This document shows, one piece after another, positions 39,103-49,642 of a DNA stretch of 64,000 nucleotides. The DNA comes from Podaxis mareebaensis (Eukaryota > Basidiomycota > Agaricomycetes > Agaricales > Agaricaceae): positions 434,001 through 498,000 of the forward strand of contig JAEUWP010000180.1 of the NCBI GenBank assembly GCA_018524725.1, written 5' to 3'. The notes beneath the pieces are model-generated. The model was not told where the DNA came from and ran no database searches. It worked only from the letters and a program-made list of their open reading frames with translations. The position numbers and the translations under genes are program-made. Positions within the stretch are counted from its first letter, which is position 1. Each line of letters begins with the position of its first letter.

Positions 39103-40770
39103 ATGTCTTCTCTAAAACCTCTTGTGGAAACCAAGTTTAATGCTGCCTCCTTCACTCTCGTTGTCTCGAGAGTAGCATTTGCCCTGTTTGGTCTCTCAAA
39201 TGTCCTCAAGCACGACCAATTACTTTCCACACCGCTGTCTTCCTATTTGCAACGTCAGTCCCTCCGACTCTCGCTACAACAGAACTGCCACTGACGCACC
39301 ATGTAGTGAAGGAAGGGATTTTTCTCTTCAAGAATGGTCTGGATCCATACTCTGGAGGAACGTTCCGTCATGTCCGCTGTTTCTCAACCTTCGCTACGTC
39401 GTAATGCTCAAAAAGATTCTAGTCACCTTTGTTACTTGCCCTATTCTCTGTGATACTCCCCGAATCACGAACGTACGCGTCCCTCATATGGACCTCCTTT
39501 GACCTCATAGGTGCATGGGCGCTAATGTCGATATGGAGAACACGGCAAAATGTCCAAAAAACATCGAGAGACACACTAGTTGCTGCGAGGTACGTACTCT
39601 TCTCCAACTCCCGGCGCGGTCATTAACCAAATCTCTGCAGTTACTTGTTGAATCCATACCTCTTCATGCCAACCCTCGCTCTCTCTTCCTCGAGTCTACA
39701 AAGCTCACTGACTCTCCTCTCCATGAAGTATGCTGCCGAAGGTCAGGTCAATCCCTTCCCTCTCACCACAAGATTCCCTAACCTACTTACAGGTCGAGCA
39801 TCCCCCGCTCTATTCCTTCTCTCAATCCTCATCCACATCGACCTATCGACCATCATTCTCCTTCTTCCCATCCTTCTACTTCTCATCACTGACCCTCACT
39901 CCCACCTCGCATCGCCACGTCCACTAACTGCAAGCCTCCGCCGTACCATCCCTCTCCTTGGCGAATATTTATTCTATACCTTTGTCCTCGCCATCACTTC
40001 GACCATCATCGCAGGCGGTGTACAATGGGTACCACAAACCTGGGGAGCAACGTACGTCCAACCTTTTCCCTTTCTACCCCGTATCATTCTGAGTATGATA
40101 TTACCAGATTAACTTTGCCTGACTTAACACCCAATCCTGGATTGTGGTGGTACTTTTTCACAGAGATGTTCGACCATTTCCGTCCGTTCTTCCTTATGGT
40201 CTTCAGCGTGAGCTTTTGCGTAAAATCTATCATCAATATGTATTCACTATCTCCTCCGTTCCCAGGTCCACCTCTTAATCTACGTGGTGCCGATGTGTAT
40301 CAAATTCCAGTGTGTCCTGCCCCGCTGCTATTTCTCCTTTCGATGACTTACAAACACCTATAGGTACGACCCACTATACGCCACCTTCCTCCTTCTTGGC
40401 ATCCTTGGAACATTCAAGGCGTATCCAACGCTCTCAGACCCAGGCCTCTTCCTCAGTACTCTTTCCGTATTCCCAGAAATATACCCTTGTAAGTCACACA
40501 TCCAGTTGAACACCCCACCCTGATTTGATTCGCCCTTTAGACCTTCGACATCCAATTGTTACAGCTCTCCTTCATCTGCATGCGGGTCTTCTCATGCCCC
40601 TCTTCAATCACTTGTGGCTCAACACGGGCACAGGCAATGCCAACTTCTTCTATGCCTCAACTTTGGTATTCGCTTGCGCGAACGGAGCCGCGGTTATTGA
40701 TGCCATTTGGGCAGGGTTGCGTATTGCAATTGGTAAAGAAGTAGACGGATATGTAGTCGTACAAGAATAA
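39103..40770 (+). CDS. PIGU: GPI transamidase subunit PIG-U (Cdc91/Gab1)
   Basis: Multi-pass ER membrane subunit of the complex that attaches GPI anchors to proteins. The ATG at 39103 opens [20 protein letters not shown] with a first hydrophobic segment. After an intron, [19 protein letters not shown] holds the GLDPYSGG block typical of the family. Further exons give [10 protein letters not shown], a run with [40 protein letters not shown], and [20 protein letters not shown], which is also a strong family block. The last exon has [20 protein letters not shown] and [20 protein letters not shown] and ends YVVVQE at 40770. Many short introns are present. The 3' end faces the cysteine synthase gene 195 bases away. 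Confidence 0.92.
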
Positions 40771-40965
40771 TGATAGTGTGAGGATGGAATCATGCAAGTT
40801 GGAGAAACTTTTTTGTGCTGATGCCCAACACCTATTTGTAAGCAAAGGCCCAGAAGATCCCTTCACGATCTCTGCAAGCCGACACCAGAGTCTGGCAACG
40901 CCCACCACGATGGGAGGTTGAGGAGGATTCATCCGGCAAGTGAATTTACATGAACAAGCCGCAGT

Positions 40966-43211
40966 TCACAATGCAGGTTGTTGGAGTATGTCCTCAACCA
41001 AGCCGAGATTGACCGAGATGTTTGCGTTCCGAAGGTAATCATCATTCCTAGAATTGAATTAGCCGGCGCCACCTCGATAACCCAGGCTGGGTAGGGAAAC
41101 CCACCAGAACTATCATGTTCCAACGCCAAATCGTTAGCTAGGGTGCTAGGGCTTTCTTTGGATAGTTCTTACCTTGGAATAATGCCGGTTACCAGAATCG
41201 CACCTATCCCGAGCCTTCGGATCCGACATGCACTATAACGGAATTGGTTCGACTCACAAAATTGTGACCACATGTTGGCCTTCTTTCCATCCCATCTTCT
41301 TCACTAGCTTGATACAAGCCATGAGGTTGCAAGCGCTACTTGAGCCAAGGAAGAGTCCATCATGCTTAACGAGGTATCGGGACATGGCGACTGCTTCTTC
41401 ATCCGTGATCCTGGAAAAATATGGATTAGCCTTTCCGACGCGTATGTAGGCGATATAAATACCGGAATGCATCGTCTATCATGGGAAGAGCTAACTCGAT
41501 GTTGTTTGTCATACGATTGATGCCACTATTCAGTTAGTGTCTGGTCAATTTGGTGCCGATGGGAGATGAGACTCGGACGCACATGCCCTCGACAACAGTG
41601 TCAACTTGGTGTCGTCTCCTTGTTCCTTCAGCTTCTCTTCGGTCGTACATGACACCGTGTTTAACCTGATTAGTCCCGTCGGCTAAACCCAAAACATGGA
41701 AGTGTCCTTCGGAACGTACTTTGTTGTAGAGACCACTTCCGTTTGGGTCTGCGATAGCAATGACGATTTCAGGATTCATCGACCGGAGGTAATGGCCTGT
41801 CCCAGCAACGGTTCCACCGGTTCCTACGATTGAAATCATTGATGAGCATCAGAGTAGGAATACGAGACGTGATATCATACCTGCACCGGAAACAAACGCA
41901 TCAACACGACCGCTTGTTTGCCTCCAGATTTCCGGTCCAGTGCCTTTGAAATGCGCGTCGAAGTTGCTCTTGTTCTGGATAATGCAGACGTGATTTCAGT
42001 GCGAACCTCTTAAAGTGGGCACGATACTCACCTCGAACTGGTCAGCGAAATAACCTCGAGGTTTGGTTAAGAAATCCTCATCATTCTGCCAGCCACTCTT
42101 GTCAAAGTCGACGTTAGAGGTTGTAGTTACAACGACTGAGGAAGGGGTGGAGTGGAGAGTATGTGGATGTGAGACAGATGATGAAGAATCGAGCGGATCG
42201 TCTTGTGCGAATTTGCTTGCACGTTGCCGAGCGAGATTCTAACACGATGTATATCGACTTGGTGTCTGGTATCATGAGAGCAAGACAGTATATACTCACG
42301 ACATACTAGCAAGGACAGTTAGTCGAGGGTACTGTGAGAAACCTGGATATATGCACACCTGTTTCTTGTCCACAATGCTCGCTGGCCGGACTCTCTCAAC
42401 ATCCGCTCCGAGAGCCAAGAGTGCCTTGACCTTTTCTTGAGCTACATCGTCTGGCATTATTATTGCTGAATAGAACAAAACTTGAGTCGAAGGACGGCAA
42501 GCGATCACATGGAGCGGACGTACTAGCATCGTAACCTCTGTTCCCGACCAGTCAGCGCAAGGAACTGTAAGGGTGCAGACAAGAAACACACCGTGCTCGG
42601 GCAATGGTAGCAATCGAGATCCCAGTTGACCCAACCGTACCCTCGAATATCCGTGAACCAGTGTGTGGCCGTAGGAGTCCACTCCGCTCGGCGTCCTCAA
42701 TCACTAGACATTGTGAGCATGAGGAGATGGTGCGTAGTAATGAACGCGTTGAACCCACTCCGCAAAGCCACGCGGTCTTTGACGCTTCCACCCGGATTCA
42801 AAAACTAGAATACCAAACATGGCATGAGTTTTTGTTCCCTGGGTTAGATTTAGCAGGCGAACCTCTGCTTTTCCCAGAATCTCGACGCCTAAAGCATCGC
42901 TCAACGAGTTAATCCTGACAAGAGGGGTGTTTCCTATCACTATGTTAGTTCCTCCGAGCTTGTCTCAGTTGGAAAAGATTACACACACCAATAAGTCCCG
43001 TTACACCGGAGACGATCTCATCGCTTCTCAGCTCAATAGGTCGCGGCTCGAACGTCTCGACTTGTTTCCGTTTGCGTAGCCTCAAGTACCGTGCGAACGA
43101 GGTTGATGTGTACGAGAGCGAGAACCCAATAAGAACGCCATAGAAGATGTGTTTCATTGTTGTCCGCGATAGCCAGTGCGGCCAATGTTCAATTGCTGGG
43201 AACCAGCGCAT
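40966..43211 (-). CDS. Membrane-anchored cysteine synthase-like PLP enzyme
   Basis: Fold-type II PLP enzyme of the CysK/CBS family; expected reaction is O-acetylserine plus sulfide to cysteine. The ATG at 43211 gives MRWFPAIEHWPHWLSR followed by one hydrophobic segment (HIFYGVLIGFSLSYTSTSF) and a basic patch, so it is probably anchored to a membrane. The catalytic region is GNTPLVRINSLSDALG, then LNPGGSVKDRVALR over an intron, with the PLP-binding Lys in SVKD. EGTVGSTGISIATIARAR and GAGTGGTVAGTGHYLRS bind the phosphate and substrate. A roughly 50-residue insertion with Ser-rich and DKSGWQNDEDF sequence separates the halves, as in fungal cysteine synthase 2 proteins. The end, ILCDSGNRHYSKFW then LGLVEDILQQPAL, stops at 40966. 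About ten introns are present. Confidence 0.9.
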
Positions 43212-43690
43212 GGTTGTGTACAGAATGGGACGGATTGCAGATGTGTGATGCAAGTTGTGTGGTGCGAGTGATATATTGATGCCGAGACCGTCGCCTATTT
43301 CTCATCTTTGTCTTCGCTAAGCAGGCGTAAATCCGCGTAGAAATGTTGTTGATGTCGAGTATCAGTGTTCAATATCAGCCCCGCAGCTTCTTATGAAAAT
43401 TTGTCAAAGCCGTATGTGCTCTTTGACTGATCCACCCACATTGTCTCCCTATCTGACGTGGTTTGCTCAAGGCAAGATGGCTAGATGTGACAAGCACCCA
43501 TATCAAGTCCGTGTTTCCGCGCTGTCTAATGGACCCGGGCTGTTTTGGTTTTGCGCACATGCTGTGGATCGTGTTATTCATCTGACCAATGGCGCAACTT
43601 GTAAACATTGCACGGCGTGTTGGATATAAACCACCGTTCTGGTGTCCCTTGTCCCAATCACTGGCTCCTTCCCCTCGACCAACTTCCCAC
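43212..43690. promoter_or_regulatory. Divergent promoter region
   Basis: 479 bases between the opposite start codons of the cysteine synthase-like gene and the CoA-binding gene. No gene or clear regulatory site is recognised. Confidence 0.4.
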
Positions 43691-44300
43691 ATGGCCGCCG
43701 TTCAAGACACCAAGAAGAAATTCCTGTCTTCTCCCAACTTTGCCGTAGTCGGTGCTTCTAAAGATCAAACCAAGTTTGGTACCAAGGTCAGCCCTTTGCA
43801 GGTCAAATGAACACCCTTCTCAAAACTCATCCGCTGCCGTCGTGTGTAGATTCTCAAGTGGTATCAAGCGCGAGAACTCAAAGTAACACCCGTCCATCCT
43901 GTGAGTTGATCTCGCACCACAGTCAAGGATATCACGCCTCATGGGTTTTCTAGAAAGAGAGTGAACTCGAGGGTATCACAACCGTTAAGTCACTGAAGGA
44001 GCTCGCCTCCCCTTCGGAGACTTCTGTGAGCATCGTTACGCCCGCAAAGGCAAGTAGTAGTTAGCAGCATCTTCGTTCATTCATTTCATTTCAACTTAAT
44101 AATGATTTAACCATAACTAGGTCACACTTGGTGTCCTCAAGGAAGCCAAGGAACTCAATGTCCCTGCTCTGTGGATTCAACCTGGCGCAGAGGATGCTGC
44201 GGTCGCCGATTTCATCAAGGAGAACGGCCTCGAAGACCGGGTCATCTATGGTGGTCCTTGCCTTCTCGTCGAGGGCGATGGGATCAGGAGTCTCCTCTAG
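43691..44300 (+). CDS. CoA-binding domain protein (YccU-like)
   Basis: Small Rossmann-fold protein whose family binds coenzyme A; the cellular role is unknown. The ATG at 43691 gives MAAVQDTKKKFLSSPNFAVV, then GASKDQTKFGTK, and after an intron ILKWYQARELKVTPVHP, the characteristic nucleotide-loop and strand pattern. Another intron precedes KESELEGITTVKSLKELASP. The third intron, 44050-44120, starts with GCAAGT instead of GT and ends TAG, joining VTPAK to VTLGVLKEAKELNVPALWIQ. The protein ends EGDGIRSLL at 44300. Length about 140 residues is normal for the family. Confidence 0.9.
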
Positions 44301-44693
44301 TCTCCTTGAAGCAGCATCATTCGAGTATTGCCCCATGCCCAACTGTATATCTAACCCCGTATCTTGTAATGTTGCTGAGGATAAGTAATTGATATGATTT
44401 CACTGTTCGGGCATCGGTTGTCCCTGAGAAACCTTGCTATCAGTTTCGGATTTCCTGTTTTTGGTTCAGGGGTGCCGGTGAGGGGTTTAGCGACGAGCAG
44501 TGATACTATTTCCTCATCTCAGTTCTCAATATCTTCTCCATGTAAGAAAACCAAACATCCCTCAACTGCGCTGGAGGTCGAACGCGTGCTATAGTCAGCG
44601 TGTCAATGGTTGCGATGGCGCGCGTCACCGCGAACAGCGGGCCGATTCATGCTTAAAAACCCCGACGACCCCCTGCTCTTTGCAACCTCCACC
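44301..44693. other. Short intergenic region before the chitinase
   Basis: 3' region of the CoA-binding gene and promoter of the chitinase. CTTAAAAAC about 40 bases before the chitinase ATG could be a weak TATA element; nothing else is seen. Confidence 0.4.
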
Positions 44694-46280
44694 ATGAGGT
44701 TCTTTGCCATACTCGTTCTCACCCTTACAACAACGTCGGCAGCGAGAAGCCACCACCAGCACTCACATAGACACGCTCGGAGACAGCGAGCCAACTCGAC
44801 CTCGCAACAACCACTCATATCGTCTGCGTGGTATGCAGGATGGCATGCCGCAGATTTTCCTTTGGACAAAGTTAGCTGGTCGAAATATACCCACATGACC
44901 TATGCTTTCGCGTATGTTGCCTGCCTAAAGTCACGAGAATCCTCTGCCTCAACTAGTCTGCAGGACTACCACACCAAAACCTAGCATCATCTCGCTAGAG
45001 CCAGCCGATCAACAACTATTACCGCAGTTTGTCGCCGCTGCCCGCAAACATGTTAGTTCATTTTACTCCATCATGAACCTTCGCTCACAGTCGTCAAATA
45101 TAGGGTGTGAAAGCGAGTCTTTCTATCGGAGGTTGGACTGGATCGCGGTACTTCTCCTCAAGTGTTGGGTCGTCAAAGAACCGAACCGCGTTCGTCAAGG
45201 CTGTCACACAACTAGTACAGCAGTATGCCCTGGATGGCATTGACTTTGAGTGTGTTCCCATCTCCCCTCCGTTGTCACCTTCCCTCACCCAGCCATAGTT
45301 GGGAATACCCTGGCTTACAAGGGATCGGCTGCAACATCGTCAACCCCGATGACACCCCCAATTTTCTCGCTTTCCTGAAAGAGTTTCGATCAACCCCCAC
45401 TGGGCAAGGTCTCGTTCTCTCCGCCGCTGTCTATACCAAACCCTTCGCCGATGCCACTGGTCAACCTTCCAACAACCTTTCGGAATTCAGCCAAGTTCTA
45501 GATCACATTGCAATCATGAATTACGACACCAAATCCACTCCGTCCACTGGTGCCGGGCCAAACGCACCTCTGGACGATTCTTGTGCGCCTAGCGGAAGCC
45601 AATTTGGTTCCGCAAAGTCGTCTGTTGGCGCTTGGATCAGCGCAGGCGTTCCAGCTAATCAGATCGTCTTGGGCGCACCCGCATATGGACACTCTTTCGT
45701 GATTCCGCCCTCCGCCGCATTATCGGGACAAAGCACCAGCGGTGACGGAACCCTCTCGTTATACCCTGCATACACCGCAAACAACACACGGAAAGGTGAC
45801 CGGTGGGACGGCGACAGTGGGATCGATGTTTGCGGAAATCCAGTGGGCCCTGGAGGCGTTTATACGTACTGGGGATTAATAGAAGAGGGTTTCCTTAATG
45901 CTGATGGAACGATACCCGGAACGATCAGTTATCATTATGATAACTGTAGCCAGACTGTGAGTATACCTTATCCTTTGTTCCTGTCCTATCAACTGGCCCT
46001 CCCGTCGCCTGTTTTCCCTGATGATGCACTACCCCGCATTCCCCCACACTTCCATTCCAGAATGATACGCAGACAGCTGACTAGGGTTATTCTTGTTCTT
46101 TTATAGCCCTTTTTGTACGATCAAACTAAGCAACTTTATGTTTCCTACGATAGCGCAGAATCATTCGCCGTTAAGGGTAATTATATCAACGTCACTGGAT
46201 TGGCCGGGTTTGCTATGTGGGAAGCCGGAGGGGATTACAAGGATGTCCTTCTTGACTCGATTAGTAGGCCCCTTCATTGA
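44694..46280 (+). CDS. Secreted GH18 chitinase
   Basis: Hydrolyses beta-1,4 bonds of chitin, for cell-wall remodelling, autolysis or feeding. The ATG at 44694 gives MRFFAILVLTLTTTSAARSH, a signal peptide. The barrel begins SSAWYAGWHAADFPLDKVSW and TYAFA; an intron leads to PKPSIISLEPADQQLLPQFV. KASLSIGGWTGSRYFSS is the SxGG motif. The catalytic motif DGIDFDWEYPG is assembled over an intron of about 55 bases (from about 45249) and supplies the acid/base Glu. DHIAIMNYDTKS and LGAPAYGHSF follow, and FAMWEAGGDY holds the conserved Trp. The stop is at 46280. No carbohydrate-binding module or GPI signal is seen. In-frame upstream sequence to 44610 is not needed. Confidence 0.92.
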
Positions 46281-48898
46281 TCGTGAAATGGCTGCTCTGA
46301 CGATCATGATCTTTCTCCGCTTCCATTCTAGCCTCCGCGGCCCGCAATGCGAATCCTTCACCTCCCTCAGAGAATTCTACCCCGAAAACCTCCCCAGCCA
46401 CCTCAAACTCGCACTGGCCACCGTCCCGCGTCCTTCTTGATCCATTTGCTTTCACTGCCGCATCTCTACTATTATCATCACTTCTATTCCCCATCATTCC
46501 CGTGTAATTTATCCGAATCTTCTCACCTCTGTTCTAATGGGTTCTTGTGCGCTCCCTCGTTTGTCTGCTCATTACATTCTTAAAGGGCCTTGGCGTCCGA
46601 CAATACCGATCATTCTTTTGATAGGTTTGATATTCGATTTTTAGGGCACGTTTATGTGGTGGAGCTTTTAGAGCTCTAATTGGGTTATAGGTAATTTTTG
46701 GAAATATCGAGGACCTAGACGAGCTTCGAATGCGCGTGTTCTAGTCGTGTGTGCGTGGCCCATCAAGGAATCATGGTACGCCTTGAGGCTCTGACAAATG
46801 CCAGGTCTGCGGTGCGACTGCGCTGCTGGATGCTCAGGGTCTCGGCTTTGCGGCGTTCAAAAGCCTTGGAGATGTCAGGAATAGCTTCAGATTTTGATTA
46901 TCATCGAGGCCGTTCACGGCCGGGCGTATATGTTTTGAGAACAAGGCTCAGTATAGCCTCAAGCTCTATGACGAGATAACAACGTGTGCGTGTGTTGGAT
47001 ACCGCTCGAAGTCTAGTTTTTAATACCTGGCTATTAATACACGCGAATCAATACAATGTTGGCGGGACGCTCCGCCCGCATATTACATTGTTTTCCTAGG
47101 CACTCTCGCGTAGGCTTCACACAACCGCCTTCGATCATACCGCATTGTGGCTTTCAGGGCTTCGGAGATATTGACTCGTATGGATGTACTAACGCTTCTC
47201 TGCTTCGTGTTGCTGGATTGTGCATGTGCTTGGACCAAGGCCCTAGCTGTCAGCCACAAATCCTAAAGAAAATCGGAAATTCGGGATTGTGGCCCGTCTG
47301 ACAAGTGACCTAGAACGTCCATATGGATCCGTAAAAATGGAACGACTCCTTTCTAGCTTCAAATTCCTGTAACTACCCCACCCTTGCGATGATGTAGTTT
47401 ACAACATAGGTAAATGAATCTTCGCGTCCACGATGACCCAACTTTCCATTCCAATCAACAGAGATCAATGCGGCTCTAAATGTTTATATCCAAAACCCCC
47501 GGAAACAAAGCGTACCTTGTTCGCTACCTGGTGTTGTAGTGTCAAGTTGTTCGTATGTCAAGTAGTCTCCATTTCCACAGAACAATGAGAGCAGTGGTAC
47601 ATGTTGATTGCCCGTCTATTACTCAACGTCATCGACAAGTGATAATTCTCTGTGATTGGTCCGAGGTAACTATAGACCATAACACGCAGTGACACAGCTC
47701 CCGGAACCCCACCAGAAGCCTAGAAAACGTGTATCACCATTTCACACATCACTGTCAGGTTTTGGAGACGGTCTTTATACTCACTGGATAGCCTCCCTCT
47801 CGATGGCTATGGCTCTATAATTTCCGTCCTGTTGCAGACAAGGGATAATTCTGACGTGTGTCCGAGAACTGCAGGCAAGAAAAACCAGCGCGACAACTCG
47901 TTCCATGTGATACCACGCTACGATAAAAGGAAAAAAAGATTCCCCGAAACAAGCTATTCATCAGAAATTAATTATTAAAACTCTGATTGACCGTTGAGAG
48001 ACAGACACAAGCGATAGTTACAAACGGCCAAATGATGAATTTCAAAGTGGATGGTCTCGGTGTCGTCCGTTTCGGGCTCCTCAGCCACTTACGACCACCG
48101 CCACCGCAGGTTTCTATGATGCTGTGGACCGCAGATCTTCAGAACTGCTTAGATACCTTGCCGTGTCCCGTTCCGACAGCGGAGCTTGCAGCCGAGTACC
48201 CCACGTTTGACTGCTTTGGTTGTGACATATTTTAAAGCCCATACAAACGTCATGAGGACTTACTATTGTCCAGAGAATTATAGCTTCTCAAGGCAACAAA
48301 TCATTTACTACAGAATTGCCCAGCGCAGAGACATTCAGAGGGGACTGTCTCCGGATCGGAACCTATCTTCACATAATTGTAAAAAGGGAAGGTGGAAAAC
48401 CTCCCACTCATAAATGGTTATGACCTCACAGGCCCCATTGGGAACAAGAACGTATTGAATACTTATTCCTCCCTCGACGGCGCCCTTTTCCGGCGACCTG
48501 GGCGGAATCGCGGAAACGCTTATCTTCGCGGATATTTATCGTAATGCTATTCTGATCCGAAGGCAACACTGCAGAACAGCACCACTACTGCATTGACAAG
48601 GGTCTGTGGTATGAACATGCGCCATGCTGGTATCGCATTGCAGTTACAGTTTTATCGAATCTCATGACGATCAAAATTCCAGACTCCGGAGAATGCAGCT
48701 TCGCCTTGATACATCAGGTGCCTCAGACGCGTTGATTGCGCATTTCCCTTGTGCTAGATATATAAATCGAATCCTGCCCATCCACGACCCGGTATTCTCT
48801 TCTCCCTCCCTTCTACGTCGCGCATTCCATTCCCCAACTTTGCCTCGTTGCCCGCATTTGCAGCATAAGGCCCCGAAGTCTTGAACCAAAAACGGCAT
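46281..48898. other. Intergenic stretch, no gene seen
   Basis: 2.6 kb with only short family-free ORFs. Near its end TATATAAA at 48759-48766 is followed by a pyrimidine-rich tract and an ATG at 48899, suggesting a transcription start leading toward the small ORF at 49188. Confidence 0.5.
48759..48766 (+). promoter_or_regulatory. Possible TATA box upstream of the small ORF
   Basis: TATATAAA followed about 40 bases on by a CT-rich tract. The first ATG after it (48899) opens only a short frame with a possible intron at about 48921. The 67-codon frame at 49188 lies 420 bases downstream. Confidence 0.4.
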
Positions 48899-49187
48899 GT
48901 TCCGATCGCGTCCGTCGAGTACGTCCTTTCAACCTTCCCAATTTAGGATGCCCTTTGTTCTGACTATTCGGCGGTGAGAACAGCAGGTCCTTGGGTTTGT
49001 CCGTCTGTTCATGCTTCAGTGCTGGTTCGAGCATCTCGACTCACCCCTTGACCGGATATGATATTAATATAAAATTGAACAGTCAATTCTTCCCTCCATC
49101 ACATACGAAATCTTCCCGAGTGCTGTACGCCAATTCTAGCTGCATCCTCCTCATTTTTTCTCAACGCATGCACCATCTAATGGGCAG

Positions 49188-49391
49188 ATGGCCGCGAATC
49201 CACCCTCACCACAGAATACCCGAAAGGTCATTCCTCATAAAACCACAACCGTGTCGCCGGCGCAAGCTATAGCAGAGGCGTGGAAACGGGAGTCGTTGGA
49301 GAATCAGGAAAGATGGCGTAAACTGGACGCAGAGATGAAACGGCGATATGAGGATGCGAGGAGGAAGCAGCAGACCCAGTCAAAGATGTGA
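49188..49391 (+). CDS. Small charged helical protein, hypothetical
   Basis: A 67-codon ATG frame, MAANPPSPQNTRKVIPHKTT, then TVSPAQAIAEAWKRESLENQ and a Lys/Arg/Glu-rich amphipathic helix ending RRKQQTQSKM. I do not recognise a family. Reasons to keep it: coding-like composition, an ATG just after a CAG acceptor-like site, and a TATA element upstream. It may be the last exon of a longer gene whose first exon lies near 48899, although a simple join of that exon is out of frame. It ends about 250 bases from the stop of the convergent zinc-finger gene. Confidence 0.5.
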   Translation: MAANPPSPQNTRKVIPHKTTTVSPAQAIAEAWKRESLENQERWRKLDAEMKRRYEDARRKQQTQSKM

Positions 49392-49642
49392 AACGAGGGT
49401 ACTGCCCGTAGAAAACATGGTGAGCAATTCCGTCTTATGTCCGGATCGTAGCCAATGCGTCAGATGCAGAACCGACTCTCGTCTTCTTCGCCTTCTCCAT
49501 GACGAGAAACGCTCGCGAGATTTCGAGAGCGGATGCAGCTTGAGTATCATGGACTGTCTTATTTATTTGACGTCAATGACTGTTGTACATTAGTAGACTT
49601 CCAACCGTACCTTGTATCAGAAAGCATTATCTCTTGTAGTTT

